Shown piece by piece: positions 1-14,140 of a stretch of 54,820 bases of DNA. Position numbers and translations under genes: made by a program. Position 1 is the first letter of the stretch; each line of letters opens with the position of its first letter. The stretch is from an uncultured Actinomycetes bacterium (GTDB lineage Bacteria > Actinomycetota > Acidimicrobiia > IMCC26256 > PALSA-555): the NCBI GenBank assembly GCA_903899845.1, contig CAIUKV010000147.1:1-54820 (forward strand). Reading direction: 5' to 3'. Under the pieces are notes generated by a model. The model saw only the letters and a program-made list of their open reading frames with translations, was not told the DNA's origin and ran no database searches.

Positions 1-533
1 AGCACCTCCACCAGCAGCGGCGTGCCCAGCGCGACCAGACGCGCCCGCAGCTCGCCCGCAGTCTCCTCCGGGCCGATGGCCGTGGTCACCTCGGCGAGCA
101 CGGGCCCGGTGTCCATGCCCTCGTCGAGGGCCATCACGCACACGCCGGTCTCGTCGTCGCCGGCCAGGATCGCGCGCTCCACCGGAGCCGCACCCCGCCA
201 GCGCGGCAGGCGCGAGAAGTGCAGGTTCACGAACCCGAGGCGGCCCGTCGCCAGCACCGCCGGGGGGAGCAGCTGACCGAAGGCGACCACCACCCCGGCG
301 TCGAGGCCGAGGTCGGCCAGCTCGGCGGCGCACTCCCGGGCGCGCGCGGGGGTCCGGACCGGCAGCCCGAGCGCCTCGGCCGCCGCCCGCACCGGACTCG
401 GCGTCGTCGCCGACCCGCGGCCCCGCCGACGGTCGGGTTGGGTGACCACGCAGGCGACGTCGTGCCCGGCGGCGACGACCGCCTCGAGCGGGGGGACGGC
501 CTCGACCGGGGTCCCGAAGTAGGCGAGTCGCAC
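1..533 (-). CDS. fmt: Methionyl-tRNA formyltransferase, 3' end truncated by window edge
   Basis: Read by reverse-complementing 1-533: VRLAYFGTPVEAVPPLEAVVAAGHDVACVVTQPDRRRGRGS...NLHFSRLPRWRGAAPVERAILAGDDETGVCVMALDEGMDTGPV. GTG start at 533; not in the ORF track because there is no stop inside the window. Confidence 0.93.
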   Translation of the reverse strand, partial: MRLAYFGTPVEAVPPLEAVVAAGHDVACVVTQPDRRRGRGSATTPSPVRAAAEALGLPVRTPARARECAAELADLGLDAGVVVAFGQLLPPAVLATGRLGFVNLHFSRLPRWRGAAPVERAILAGDDETGVCVMALDEGMDTGPVLAEVTTAIGPEETAGELRARLVALGTPLLVEV

Positions 534-550
534 GACCGGCCGCGAGCCGG

Positions 551-1072
551 TCAGCGCCCGTCGGTGCCGGGCACCGCCGCCAGGGCGTCGCGGCGGCGCA
601 GCTCGCGCAGTGCCGCGGCGCGCGCCTCGGGATCGATCCGGTCGATCGCGAGCACGCCGTCGAGGTGGTCGATCTCGTGCATCAGCATCCGACCGAAGTA
701 GTCGTCACCCGCCTCGAACACCACCTCGTCGCCGTCGAGGTCGAGACCCCGCACGGTGACGAACGCCGGGCGCACGACCTCGAGCCGGAGCCCCGGCAGC
801 GACAGGCAGCCCTCCTCGAACACCATCTCGCCGGAGGACTCCACGATCTCGGGGTTGATCAGCACGTCGGGCACGTCGTCGTCGCCGAGGTAGGTGAAGA
901 AGCGCTGCGGGATGCCCACCTGGGGGGCCGCGAGGCCGCCCCCGACGGCGCGGTGCATGGTCTCGATCATGGCGTCGACGGTGCGGGCCAGCGCGCCGTC
1001 GATCTCGGTGACCTCGCGGGCGCGCATGCGCAGGACCGGGTCGCCGAGGGTGCGGACCACGAAGACGTCCAT
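551..1072 (-). CDS. def: Peptide deformylase
   Basis: MDVFVVRTLGDPVLR...GGGLAAPQVG...EGCLSLPG...HEIDHLDG: all three PDF motifs. Start set at the ATG at 1072, not the longer ORF start. Confidence 0.97.
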   Translation of the reverse strand: MDVFVVRTLGDPVLRMRAREVTEIDGALARTVDAMIETMHRAVGGGLAAPQVGIPQRFFTYLGDDDVPDVLINPEIVESSGEMVFEEGCLSLPGLRLEVVRPAFVTVRGLDLDGDEVVFEAGDDYFGRMLMHEIDHLDGVLAIDRIDPEARAAALRELRRRDALAAVPGTDGR

Positions 1073-1078
1073 GGGGCG

Positions 1079-1084
1079 AGCGTA
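1079..1084 (-). promoter_or_regulatory. -10 element TACGCT, 6 nt before the def ATG (predicted leaderless mRNA)
   Basis: Minus strand reads TACGCT-CGCCCC-ATG. Confidence 0.6.
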
Positions 1085-1091
1085 CCCGTCG

Positions 1092-2894
1092 TCACACCCG
1101 GGCCGGATCGACCGCGACGCGCAGGCGCCCGCGGGCCCGGGCCGGTCCGAGGTCGGCGGCGGCGATGCCGTCGGCCAGCGCGTCCGGGGTGGCCGCCCGC
1201 ACCAGGGCCGCGCCGGTGTCCCCGCCCACGACCGTGAGACCGACGGCCCGGAGCGCATCCGCGGCGACGGTGACGGCGGCGGCGACCCCCGAGACCTCGG
1301 CGACCGCGCCGAACGGCGGGTAGGCCAGCGCGCGCCGGATCTCGGTCTCGGCGGCCAGGAACCCGTCGGGGTCGCCGGTCGCGGCCACCGCGAGCACCGG
1401 ATGGTCGGGCATCCGGGTCTGGACGACCAGGCGACCGCCCCGGGACCGGTCGCCGAGCAGCCGGGCGGCCCGGACCAGGAGCCACAGGGCCTGCTCGTGG
1501 GCCCGGTAGCGCAACGCGCACAGCTCCTCGTCGAACGTCGGGAACGCCACGAGGCGGACCGGCGGCACACTCCCCCGAGCCACCCGGTGCAGCACCGCCT
1601 CGGTCCCGACCAGCACCGGCGCCGCGCCGAGGTCCGCGGTCTCGGCGTCGACGTCGGTCACCGCCGTGCGCGGCACCAGCGCGGCGATCTCGTCCCGGAC
1701 CGCGTGCACACCCGGCCGCACCGCCCGGATGCTCGTCGCGCCGCACGCCGCGCACACGGGCGGCCGGGTCGTGCCGCACCGGCCGCACTCGAGCTGGTCG
1801 TCGGGCTGCGCGAGCGCAGCACCGCACACCTCGCACCGGGCCAGGCTCGCGCACGCGCGACACGCGAGCAGCCGGGCCCGGCCGCGTCGGTTCACCACCA
1901 CCAGGGCCCGGCCGTCGGCGTCGACGGCCCGGCGCACGGCGGCGCCGAGGCCCTCCCCCGCAACGCCCGCCCGGGGCGGCTCGTCGCGCAGGTCGACGAC
2001 GTCGAGCACCGGCCAGCCCCGCCGCAGCGTGCGGACCGGTGGCGTCACCCGCACCGCGCCCGGGAGCGCCGCCGCCTCGGGACCGGGGACCGGGCTCACG
2101 AGCGTGACGACCGCACCGGCGCGGCGGGCCCGCTCGAGCGCGACGTCGCGGGCGTGCCAGGTCGGCGCCCGCTCCTCCTGATAGGCCTCGTCGCGCTCGT
2201 CGAGCACCACGACCGCGGCCAGGTCCGGGATGGGGAGCCACACGGCGGCCCGCCCCCCCACCACGACCTGGGCCCCCCGGCGCGCGGCCTCCCACACCTG
2301 GGTCCGGGCCCGGTCGGACAGCGCACTGTGGTGGTGCAGCACCGTCCGCCCGGTCCGGGCGACGGCGCGCACCAGGGGCGCGGCCCCGGCCGGCTCGGGC
2401 ACGAGGACCAGGGTCGTGCCCTCGGGCGCACACGCCGAGAGCACCAGCTCCCGCCGGTCGAGCGCCGGGGGCCAGGTCACGACCCGCACCGGCGCGTCCG
2501 GCCACGGGCCGCCGAGGTCGGCGGGCGGCGCGCCGACGGGATGGAGCGCCGCGGCGGGCTCGACCGGATCCGTGGGGGTGACGACGTTGGGGGGTGAGGC
2601 CGCCCGCAGGAACGCGGTGTCGGGTCCCGCCCACCGCCGCGCCGCCCACCGGGCCAGGTCCACCACTGCGGCCGGCGGCCCGGCCGACACCACCCGGTGC
2701 ACGGGGACGAGCCGCGCGACCGGCGTCGCCGGGGTCACCCCGTCGGCCACGACCCAGCCCCGGACCCGCCGCCCGTGCAGCGGGACGCGCACCACCGTCC
2801 CCACCCCGATCGGGTCGGTGAGGGTCTCGGGCACGAGGTAGTCGAACTCCCGGGTCACCGCGGGGACGTCGGGTCGGACCCGGCACACCCTCAT
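1092..2894 (-). CDS. priA: Primosomal protein N' (PriA), helicase-motif-degenerate type
   Basis: N-terminal VCRVRPDVPAVTREFDYLVPE...VGTVVRVPLHGRRVRGWV; zinc-binding CRAC..CEVC..CGRC..CAAC cluster; C-terminal PPFG region. No GxGKT Walker A seen. Confidence 0.88.
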   Translation of the reverse strand: MRVCRVRPDVPAVTREFDYLVPETLTDPIGVGTVVRVPLHGRRVRGWVVADGVTPATPVARLVPVHRVVSAGPPAAVVDLARWAARRWAGPDTAFLRAASPPNVVTPTDPVEPAAALHPVGAPPADLGGPWPDAPVRVVTWPPALDRRELVLSACAPEGTTLVLVPEPAGAAPLVRAVARTGRTVLHHHSALSDRARTQVWEAARRGAQVVVGGRAAVWLPIPDLAAVVVLDERDEAYQEERAPTWHARDVALERARRAGAVVTLVSPVPGPEAAALPGAVRVTPPVRTLRRGWPVLDVVDLRDEPPRAGVAGEGLGAAVRRAVDADGRALVVVNRRGRARLLACRACASLARCEVCGAALAQPDDQLECGRCGTTRPPVCAACGATSIRAVRPGVHAVRDEIAALVPRTAVTDVDAETADLGAAPVLVGTEAVLHRVARGSVPPVRLVAFPTFDEELCALRYRAHEQALWLLVRAARLLGDRSRGGRLVVQTRMPDHPVLAVAATGDPDGFLAAETEIRRALAYPPFGAVAEVSGVAAAVTVAADALRAVGLTVVGGDTGAALVRAATPDALADGIAAADLGPARARGRLRVAVDPARV

Positions 2895-2948
2895 CCGGTC
2901 GTCACCGTCGTCCCCCGGCGTCGCGGTCCGCGCGCGGCGGCGATGGCG

Positions 2949-4142
2949 TCAGGCCAAGGACTCGGCCGCCCGCCGGAGCTCGGCGGCGGCCTCGGTCGAC
3001 TCCCAGGTGAACGTCGGCTCGTTGCGCCCGAAGTGCCCGTAGGCCGAGGTCCGCCGGAAGATCGGTCGCCGCAGCTGGAGGCGGTCGATGATGGCCGCCG
3101 GCCGCAGGTCGAACAGCTCCTGCACCAGCGCCGGGAGCTTCTCCGGGTCGATCTCGGAGGTCCCGAAGGTCTCGACCATCACCGACACCGGCCGGGCCAC
3201 GCCGATCGCGTAGGCCACCTGCACCTCGCACCGCTCGGCGATGCCGGCCGCGACCACGTTCTTGGCGACGTGGCGCACGGCGTAGGCGGCCGACCGGTCG
3301 ACCTTCGTCGGGTCCTTGCCCGAGAACGCGCCACCGCCGTGGCGGGCCATGCCGCCGTAGGTGTCGACGATGATCTTGCGGCCGGTGAGGCCGCAGTCGG
3401 CGTGCGGGCCGCCCTTCTCGAACGCCCCGGTCGGGTTGACCAGCACGCGGAAGTCGCCGTCGGCGAACTGCTCGGGCAGGGTCGGACGGATCACGTGCTC
3501 GATCAGGTCCGGCGCCATGATCGAGTCACGGTCGACGCCCGGAGCGTGCTGGGTCGAGATCAGCACGGTGTCGAGGCGGACCGGGCGACCGTCGACGTAC
3601 TCGATGCTCACCTGGGTCTTGCCGTCGGGACGGAGGTACGGCAGCGTGCCGCTCTTGCGGACCTCGGTGAGCCGGTGGGCGAGGCGGTGGGCCAGCCAGA
3701 TCGGCATGGGCATGAGGTCGGCGGTGTCGTCGCACGCGTACCCGAACATCATCCCCTGGTCGCCGGCGCCGGTCTCGTCGAGCGCGTCGCCCACGCCGTC
3801 GCGGACCTCGGCCGCCTTGTCCACGCCCATGGCGATGTCGGTCGACTGCTCGCCGATCGACGTGATCACGCCGCAGGTGTTGCCGTCGAAGCCGAACGAC
3901 TCGCGGTCGTAGCCGATGCCGCACACCGTGTCGCGCACGATGCGGGGGATGTCGACGTACTGCGTGGTGGAGAACTCGCCCGCGACCACCACCAGCCCCG
4001 TGGTGGCCATCGTCTCGCAGGCCACCCGGCTCATCGGGTCCTTGTCGAGGATGGCGTCGAGGATGGCGTCGGACACGGCGTCGCACATCTTGTCGGGGTG
4101 ACCTTCGGTCACCGACTCGGACGTGAACGTGAAGCGCTTCAC
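2949..4142 (-). CDS. metK: S-adenosylmethionine synthetase
   Basis: [24 protein letters not shown]...[12 protein letters not shown]...[27 protein letters not shown]. Confidence 0.98.
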   Translation of the reverse strand: MKRFTFTSESVTEGHPDKMCDAVSDAILDAILDKDPMSRVACETMATTGLVVVAGEFSTTQYVDIPRIVRDTVCGIGYDRESFGFDGNTCGVITSIGEQSTDIAMGVDKAAEVRDGVGDALDETGAGDQGMMFGYACDDTADLMPMPIWLAHRLAHRLTEVRKSGTLPYLRPDGKTQVSIEYVDGRPVRLDTVLISTQHAPGVDRDSIMAPDLIEHVIRPTLPEQFADGDFRVLVNPTGAFEKGGPHADCGLTGRKIIVDTYGGMARHGGGAFSGKDPTKVDRSAAYAVRHVAKNVVAAGIAERCEVQVAYAIGVARPVSVMVETFGTSEIDPEKLPALVQELFDLRPAAIIDRLQLRRPIFRRTSAYGHFGRNEPTFTWESTEAAAELRRAAESLA

Positions 4143-5371
4143 TCGGGGGCTCCTTGTCGGGGGTGGGGGGTGCGCACTCGGTCGAGGATGAGATCGGCGA
4201 GCCGGACCTTGGTGACGAGACCGAACTCCTCGACCCCACCGTCGGCGTCGAGCAGGACGGCCCGGTTGGTGTCGACCTCGAATCCGGAGTCCTCGGACCG
4301 TACGTCATTGCCGACCATCAGGTCGACCCGCTTGGCCGCGAGCTTCGCCGCGGCGTTCTCCTGCACGTCGTCGGTCTCGGCGGCGAAGCCGACGAGGTAC
4401 TGGTCGGCCCGCTTGCGCTCGCCGAGCAGGCGGAGGATGTCGGGGGTCGGCTCGAGCACGATCTCGGGCACACCGTCGGCCTTCTTGAGCTTGGCCGGGG
4501 CCGCGGCCTTGGGCCGGAAGTCGGCGACCGCCGCGGCCATGACCACGACGTCGGCGGACTCGGCCGCAGCCAGGGTGGCCGCGGCCATCTCGTCGGCGGT
4601 CACCACCGCCTCCACCCGGACCCGGGGGTGCACCGGCCGGTGCACGGTCGTGACGAGCACGACGTCGGCCCCGCGCGCGGCGGCGGCGTCGGCGATCGCG
4701 TACCCCATCTTCCCCGACGACCGGTTGCCGATGTAGCGGACCGGGTCGATGGGCTCCCGGGTCCCCCCGGCGGTCACCACGACCCGCAGGTCCGCGAGGT
4801 CTCCCGACCGGGACAGCACCTCGGCGGCGGCGGCGACGATCCGCTCGGGCGCGGCGAGCCGCCCGGCACCGACGTCGCCGCCGGCCAGGCGCCCGGACTC
4901 GGGGGGCACGACGTGGACCCCGCGCGCGGCGAGGAGGGCGAGGTTGTCGACGACCGCCGGGTGCTCCCACATCTCGGTGTGCATCGCCGGCGCCACGAGC
5001 ACCGGCGCCCGCGTCGCGAGCAGGGTGGCGGTGACCAGGTCGTCCGAGATCCCGTGGGCGTACTTGCCGATCACCTTGGCGGTGGCCGGAGCCACGACGA
5101 CGAGGTCGGCCCCCTGGCCGAGGCGGGTGTGGGGGATCGCCTCGGGCCCGGCGAACAGCGACGTGCGGGCGGGCTCGGAGGCGAGCGCCGAGAAGGTCGT
5201 GGCGCCGACGAACTGCTGGGCGTCGTCGGTGAGCACGGGGGCGACGTGGGCGCCCGCGTCCACGAGGCGACGGCAGACCTCCACCGCCTTGTACGCGGAG
5301 ATCCCACCCGTGACGCACAGGACGACGGACCGGCCCCGCAGGGCGGCCAGCACATCGGATCGTGGCTGCAT
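4139..5371 (-). CDS. coaBC: Bifunctional phosphopantothenoylcysteine decarboxylase / phosphopantothenate-cysteine ligase
   Basis: [21 protein letters not shown]...[13 protein letters not shown]...[29 protein letters not shown]. Confidence 0.97.
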   Translation of the reverse strand: MQPRSDVLAALRGRSVVLCVTGGISAYKAVEVCRRLVDAGAHVAPVLTDDAQQFVGATTFSALASEPARTSLFAGPEAIPHTRLGQGADLVVVAPATAKVIGKYAHGISDDLVTATLLATRAPVLVAPAMHTEMWEHPAVVDNLALLAARGVHVVPPESGRLAGGDVGAGRLAAPERIVAAAAEVLSRSGDLADLRVVVTAGGTREPIDPVRYIGNRSSGKMGYAIADAAAARGADVVLVTTVHRPVHPRVRVEAVVTADEMAAATLAAAESADVVVMAAAVADFRPKAAAPAKLKKADGVPEIVLEPTPDILRLLGERKRADQYLVGFAAETDDVQENAAAKLAAKRVDLMVGNDVRSEDSGFEVDTNRAVLLDADGGVEEFGLVTKVRLADLILDRVRTPHPRQGAPE

Positions 5372-5401
5372 CGGGGACCCGTCGTCCGGTGGTGCCGGGG
5401 G

Positions 5402-5731
5402 CTACTCGGCGGTGGGGTCCTCGCCGGCGGCGTCCATCGCCGCCGCGTCGGCCGCCGCGGCAGCCTCGGCCTCGGCGGCCTCGGGGTCGATCGGGTGGGC
5501 CTCGATCTTGCCCTGCTGGATCTCCTCGAGCGCGATTGTCAGGGGCTTGCGCGACACCGAGGTGACCTGGGGCGGGACCAGCTTGCCCAGGCCCTCGCTC
5601 AGCTGGTTGTAGTAGTCGTTGATCTCGCGGGCCCGCATGGAGGCCAGGACGACCAACGTGAACTTCGACCCCACCCGATCGAGGAGATCCTCCATCTTGG
5701 GGTCCATGAGGTCGACACGCCGTTCGGCCAT
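5402..5731 (-). CDS. rpoZ: DNA-directed RNA polymerase omega subunit
   Basis: MDPKMEDLLDRVGSKFTLVVLASMRAREINDYYNQL plus genomic position between gmk and coaBC. Confidence 0.93.
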   Translation of the reverse strand: MAERRVDLMDPKMEDLLDRVGSKFTLVVLASMRAREINDYYNQLSEGLGKLVPPQVTSVSRKPLTIALEEIQQGKIEAHPIDPEAAEAEAAAAADAAAMDAAGEDPTAE

Positions 5732-5779
5732 GGGGTCTCCAGCACGCGAGGGGAAGGGGGACGGGCCGCGACCGGGTGG

Positions 5780-6349
5780 TCAGCGGGACCCGTCGGTCCC
5801 GGCACGCCGCGCCCGGAGGATAGCAGCCACCTCGGCGGCGGCCCGGGAGAGGTCGTCGTTGACGACCACCGCGTCGAAGTCGACGGCGGCGGCCTCCTCG
5901 GCCTCGGCCTGGTCGAGCCGGCGCTCGAGGGCGGCGACGTCGGCCCCGGGGTCCCGCCGGAACAGGCGCTCACGCTGCACCGCCCGGCTCGGGGGCTTGA
6001 CGAAGACCAGCAGCGCGTCCGGGAAGGCCGTCCGCACCGCCCGCGCCCCCTGCACGTCGAGCTCCAGGACGACGTCGTCCCCGGCGGCCAGGTGCTCCTC
6101 GAGCGGTGCCCGGGGGGTGCCCTTCAGGTCGTCGTAGACCTCGAACCACTCGAGCAGGCCCCCGGAGTCGCGCAGGCGCTCGAACTCGGTGCGGTCGACG
6201 AACCAGTAGTCGACGCCGTCGACCTCGCCGGCGCGTGGCGCGCGGGTGTTCAGCGACACCGAGAACCACAGCCCCGGCTCCTGGGCCCGCAGCGCTCGGA
6301 GGATCGATCCCTTCCCCACCCCGGACGGCCCTGCGATCACGAGCAGCAC
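5780..6349 (-). CDS. gmk: Guanylate kinase
   Basis: MLLVIAGPSGVGKGSILRAL...SVSLNTRAPRAGEVDGVDYWFV...GGLLEW. Confidence 0.97.
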   Translation of the reverse strand: MLLVIAGPSGVGKGSILRALRAQEPGLWFSVSLNTRAPRAGEVDGVDYWFVDRTEFERLRDSGGLLEWFEVYDDLKGTPRAPLEEHLAAGDDVVLELDVQGARAVRTAFPDALLVFVKPPSRAVQRERLFRRDPGADVAALERRLDQAEAEEAAAVDFDAVVVNDDLSRAAAEVAAILRARRAGTDGSR

Positions 6350-6364
6350 TCCGACGACCCCGGC

Positions 6365-6679
6365 TCAGGCGAAGCGCTCGAGCAGCCGCGCGCGTTGGTG
6401 CGCGCCCAGGCCGCGGAGCCGGCGACTCTCGCTGATCCCCACCTCGTCGAGGACGCGCCGGGCCCGGACCTTGCCCACTCCCGGGAGGGACTCCAGCATG
6501 CTCAGCACCTTGAGCTTGCCGACGGTCTCGTCGGCGTCGGCCAGCGCGAAGAGCGCGCCCAGGGTGAGCTGGCCCTGCTTCAGGCGGTCCTTGACCTCCG
6601 CCCGCTGCTGTCGCGCGGCCGCCGCCTTCTCGAGCGCGGCACGCCGCTGCTCGGGCGTCAGCGCGGGCGGCTGCGACAT
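6365..6679 (-). CDS. mihF: Actinobacterial integration host factor (mIHF-type)
   Basis: MSQPPALTPEQRRAALEKAAAARQQRAEVKDRLKQGQLTLGALFALADADETVGKLKVLSMLESLPGVGKVRARRVLDEVGI; next to gmk as usual. Start at ATG 6679. Confidence 0.95.
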   Translation of the reverse strand: MSQPPALTPEQRRAALEKAAAARQQRAEVKDRLKQGQLTLGALFALADADETVGKLKVLSMLESLPGVGKVRARRVLDEVGISESRRLRGLGAHQRARLLERFA

Positions 6680-6706
6680 CGGGACCTCCGGAGGGACGGA
6701 GCGCGG

Positions 6707-6712
6707 AGTATA
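6707..6712 (-). promoter_or_regulatory. -10 box TATACT upstream of mihF
   Basis: Minus strand TATACT about 28 nt before the mihF ATG, followed by GGAGG Shine-Dalgarno; no clear -35. Confidence 0.55.
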
Positions 6713-6734
6713 CGCAGGGGCCCGTTCGTCGCGA

Positions 6735-7463
6735 TCAGTGGCCGGGGGCGGCGAGCGCCGCCGCGACCTCGGCGTGCACTGCCGCCGCCGCACCGGCGGG
6801 GTCGTCGGCCTGGGTGACCGCCCGGCCGACGACGAGCCACGTCGCGCCGTTCGCGATCGCGGCCGCCGGGGTCGCGATCCGGGCCTGGTCGTCGGGCGCG
6901 GTTCCCGCCGGGCGGATCCCCGGCACCATCGTCCGCATCCCGGCCGCCGCCGCGGCACCCACCTCGTGGGCCGAGCAGACGACGCCGTCGCAGCCGGCGG
7001 CGACCGCGGCGGCGAGTCGGCCCGGGAAGGCGCCGGCGTCGGGGTCGCTCGTGAGCACGGTGACCGCGAGGGCCACCGGGGACGGATGCCCGCCCTCGGC
7101 CGCGCCCTCCCGCAGCCCCGCCACCGCCGCTGCCATCATCTCGGGCCCGCCGGCGGCGTGGAAGTTGGCGAGGTCGACCCCGGCCCGCCCGAGCACGCGG
7201 GCGGCCCGACCCACGGTGTTGGGGATGTCGTGGAGCTTGAGGTCGGCGAAGACCCGGTACCCGAGCGCGGCGAAGCGGGTGAAGGCGTCGGGACCGGCCT
7301 CGGTGAACAGCTCGAGGCCGACCTTGGCGACCCCGAACCACGGCCCGACCCGCGCGGCCATCGCCTCGGCCGCAGCCAGATCACCCACGTCGAGGGCCAG
7401 GACCAGGCGATCACGGACACCGGGATCGCCGCCGCCAGGATCGCCGATCGTGGGATCACTCAT
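6735..7463 (-). CDS. pyrF: Orotidine 5'-phosphate decarboxylase
   Basis: LVLALDVGDLAAAEAMA...VFADLKLHDIPNTVGRAA...ATWLVVGRAVTQADDP; start ATG 7463. Confidence 0.96.
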   Translation of the reverse strand: MSDPTIGDPGGGDPGVRDRLVLALDVGDLAAAEAMAARVGPWFGVAKVGLELFTEAGPDAFTRFAALGYRVFADLKLHDIPNTVGRAARVLGRAGVDLANFHAAGGPEMMAAAVAGLREGAAEGGHPSPVALAVTVLTSDPDAGAFPGRLAAAVAAGCDGVVCSAHEVGAAAAAGMRTMVPGIRPAGTAPDDQARIATPAAAIANGATWLVVGRAVTQADDPAGAAAAVHAEVAAALAAPGH

Positions 7464-8394
7464 CGTGGTTCCTCTCGCAGGGCGCCGATCAGGTCGGCGA
7501 CGCGGTCGATGCCATGACGCCCGCACCAGGCGGCGAGCTCGTCGCGGATGCGCAGGGTCGCGCGGGGGTCTCGGAAGGTGGCGGTGCCGACCCCGACGGC
7601 CACCGCCCCGGCCAGGAGCATCTCGACCGCGTCGACCCCGGTCGCCACTCCCCCGGTGCCGATGACCGGCACGCCCGGGAGCGCGCGGGTGACGTCGTGG
7701 ACGACCCGGAGCGCGATCGGCTTGACCGCCGGACCCGACAGGCCCCCGTTGCCGGCTCCGAGCGCCGGGGTCCGGGTCTCGGCATCGATGAGGAACGCCC
7801 GCACGGTGTTCACGCACGTGAGTCCGACCGCCCCCGCCCCCACCGCAGCCTCGGCGACCGCGACCACGTCGGTGGCGTTGGGCGAGAGCTTGGCCAGGAC
7901 CGGCACCGATCCCGCGGCGTCGACCACCGCCCGCACCGTCGTCGCGGTCGCCCCGGGGTCGTGGGCGATGAGGTCACCGTGGGCGAGGTTGGGGCACGAC
8001 AGGTTCACCTCGACCGCCAGCACCCCCGGCGCGGCCGCCACCGCGGCCGTCGCGCCGACGTAGTCGTCGGTGGTGAAGCCCCACACCGATGCGATGACCC
8101 GCGCGCCCCGGGCCACGAGCGGGGGCAGGTCCTGGGCCAGCCACACGTCGACCCCGGGACCCTGGAGCCCCACCGCGTTGACCATGCCCGCCGCGCTCGG
8201 GTGCAGGCGGGGGGCCGGGTTCCCGGCCCACGGGAACGGGGCCTGGCTCTTCGTGGTCACCGCGCCGAGGCCGGCCGGGTCGCAGAGCGCCGCCACCTCG
8301 TCGCCGTGGCCGAACGTCCCGGAGGCCGCCACCACCGGGTTGGGCAGGACGAGCGGGCCGACCCGGACCGAGAGGTCGACCGCCGGACGCGCCA

Positions 8395-8395
<1 letters not shown>
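7460..8395 (-). CDS. pyrD: Dihydroorotate dehydrogenase, class 1 (Cys active site)
   Basis: PNPVVAASGTFGHG...EVNLSCPNL...GTGGVATGVDAVEMLLAGA; 4-bp overlap with pyrF. Confidence 0.95.
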
Positions 8396-11711
<3,316 letters not shown>

Positions 11712-11712
<1 letters not shown>

Positions 11713-12857
11713 CAGGTCACATCCATGAGCGCGGTGAACTCCGAGAACAGGTAGGCGGCGTCGTGGGGGCCCGGGCCGGCCTCGGGATGGTGCTGCACGC
11801 TGAAGGCCCGCAGGTCGTCGAGCGCGAGACCCTCGACCGTGCCGTCGTTGAGGTTCACGTGGGTGATCCGGGCGCCCCCGGGGACGGTGTCGGCGCGCAC
11901 CACGTAGTTGTGGTTCTGGCTGGTGATCTCGACCCGCCCGGTCGCCTCGTGGCGCACGGGGTGGTTGGCCCCGTGGTGCCCGAAGGCCAGCTTCTCGGTC
12001 CCGGCGCCGAGCGCCAGACCCATCATCTGGTGCCCGAGGCAGATCCCGAACACCGGCACGGCGCCGAGCAGGCTCCGCACGGTGTCGGGCACCCCGGCCA
12101 CCGCCGCGGGGTCCCCGGGGCCGTTCGACAGGAAGACGCCGTCGGGGGTGCGGGCCAGGATCTCCGCCGCCGGGGTGCCGGCGGGCACCACCTCGACCCG
12201 GCAGCCGGCCCGGACCAGGTGGGTGAGGATGGTCCGCTTGATCCCGAGGTCGAGCGCCACCACCCGGTACGGGGCGTCGGCGTCGCCGACCACGTAGGGC
12301 GTCGGGGTGGTCACCTCCGCGACCAGGTCGCGCCCGTCGGTGGGGGCTGCGGTCGCGGCCGCGGCGCGCACCGCGTCCTCGTCGGCGCCGAACGCCCCGG
12401 GGCGGGCCCCGGTGTCCCGGAGGTGCCGGGTCAGGCGCCGGGTGTCGATGCCGGCGATCACCGGGACCCCGGCGGCGTCGAGGAAGCCGGCGAGGTCACC
12501 CCGGCTCCGCCAGTTGCTCGGCCGCCGGGCCAGGTCGCGCACGACCAGGCCGCGGCAGAACGGGCGCGCGTGCTCGGAGTCGTCGTCGTTGACCCCGTAG
12601 TTGCCGATGTGGGGGTAGGTGAACGTGATGATCTGCCCGGCGTAGGACGGATCGGTGACGATCTCCTGGTACCCCGACAACGAGGTGTTGAACACCAGCT
12701 CGCCGGTGGCGACCGCACCGCCGGCACCGTCGACACCCTCGGGACCGTCGGCGCGCGCGGTGCCGGCCGCGACGGCGACCTCGCCCTCGAACGCGGTGCC
12801 GTCGTCGAGGATCAGCACCCCGTCGGTCCACGTCGTCGTCGCCGCCGCTGTCCTCAT
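11712..12857 (-). CDS. carA: Carbamoyl-phosphate synthase small subunit
   Basis: [12 protein letters not shown]...[39 protein letters not shown]...[17 protein letters not shown]; start ATG 12857. Confidence 0.98.
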
Positions 12858-14140
12858 CGCTGGGCCTCCCCGTCGCGGACGACCACGTCCCCGCGGAGCA
12901 GGGTGTGGCGCACCTTCCCGGTCAACGTGCGTCCGGCGAAGGGCGTGTTGCGGGCCTTGCTCGCGAGCCGCTCGGGCGCGACCTCCCACCGGTGCTCGGG
13001 ATCGAACACGCAGAGGTTGGCGACCGCTCCGGGCGCGACCGGGCCACCGTGGTCGGCGAGCCCGGCGATGGCGGCCGGCTTCCACGAGCAGGCCGCGAAC
13101 GCGGCGAGCGGCGTGAGCACCCCGGGGCGCACGAGCTCCTCCCAGACCAGCGCGAGGGCCGTCTCCAACCCGAGCATCCCCGAGGGCGCCTCCTCGAACG
13201 GCCGCTCCTTGGCCTCGGTCGGATGGGGCGCGTGGTCGGTCGCGATCACGTCGATGGTGCCGTCGGCCAGGCCGGCCTTGATCGCCGCGAGGTCCGCATC
13301 CGTGCGCAGGGGCGGGTTGACCTTGAACACGGGGTCGAAGGTCGCGCAGCACGCGTCGGTCAGGGTGAAGTGGTGGGGACACGCCTCGGCCGTCACCCGC
13401 GCACCGGCGGCCTTGGCCGCCCGGACCAGCTCGACCGCCCCGGCGGTGGAGATGTGCTGGAAGTGCAGCCGGGCCCCGGTGGCTCGCGCCAGGATGACGT
13501 CCCGGGCCACGACGACCTCCTCGGCCATGGCCGGGCGACCGGGGATCCCGAGACGACTCGACCACTCCCCCTCGTGCATGGCGCCGCCCGCGACCAGGTC
13601 GGGGTCCTCGGCGTGCTGGCTGATGACCGCACCCGGCAGGGCGCGCGCGTACTCGAGGGCCCGGCGCATCACCCCGGCGTCGGCCACGCAGTCGCCGTCG
13701 TCGGTGAACATCCGCACACCGAGGGCGTGGAGCTCCCCCATCGGCGCGAGCTCCTCGCCCGCCCGACCCCGGGTGATGGTGCCCGAGGACACGACCTCGC
13801 ACGCGGCTCGGGCACCCGCCGCGAGCACGGCGGCGACCACCGTGGGGTCGTCGAGCGGCGGGGTGGTGTTGGGCATCGCCACCACCGCGGTGTACCCGCC
13901 GAGCGCCGCGGCCCGGGCGCCGGTCTCGACCGTCTCGGCGTCCTCCATGCCCGGCTCCCGCAGGTGCACGTGGACGTCGACCAGCCCCGGGGCCACCAGG
14001 CATCCGGAGGCGTCGAGGGTCGTGTCGCCGGTCAGGTGCTCCCCCACCTCGACCACGACGCCGTCGTGGACGCGCACGTCGGCCGTGCGCTCGCCGCCCG
14101 GATCGAGGACCCGTCCGCCCCGGATGACCAGATCAGCCAT
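12854..14140 (-). CDS. pyrC: Dihydroorotase
   Basis: [24 protein letters not shown]...[46 protein letters not shown] 14140 preceded by GGGAGG; alternative GTG at 14155. Confidence 0.95.
   Translation of the reverse strand: MADLVIRGGRVLDPGGERTADVRVHDGVVVEVGEHLTGDTTLDASGCLVAPGLVDVHVHLREPGMEDAETVETGARAAALGGYTAVVAMPNTTPPLDDPTVVAAVLAAGARAACEVVSSGTITRGRAGEELAPMGELHALGVRMFTDDGDCVADAGVMRRALEYARALPGAVISQHAEDPDLVAGGAMHEGEWSSRLGIPGRPAMAEEVVVARDVILARATGARLHFQHISTAGAVELVRAAKAAGARVTAEACPHHFTLTDACCATFDPVFKVNPPLRTDADLAAIKAGLADGTIDVIATDHAPHPTEAKERPFEEAPSGMLGLETALALVWEELVRPGVLTPLAAFAACSWKPAAIAGLADHGGPVAPGAVANLCVFDPEHRWEVAPERLASKARNTPFAGRTLTGKVRHTLLRGDVVVRDGEAQR

Noticed and set aside
967-2886. 639-aa minus-strand ORF in an alternate frame over priA
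   Set aside because: Arg/Gly/Ala-rich out-of-frame translation; PriA and Def in other frames explain the region.
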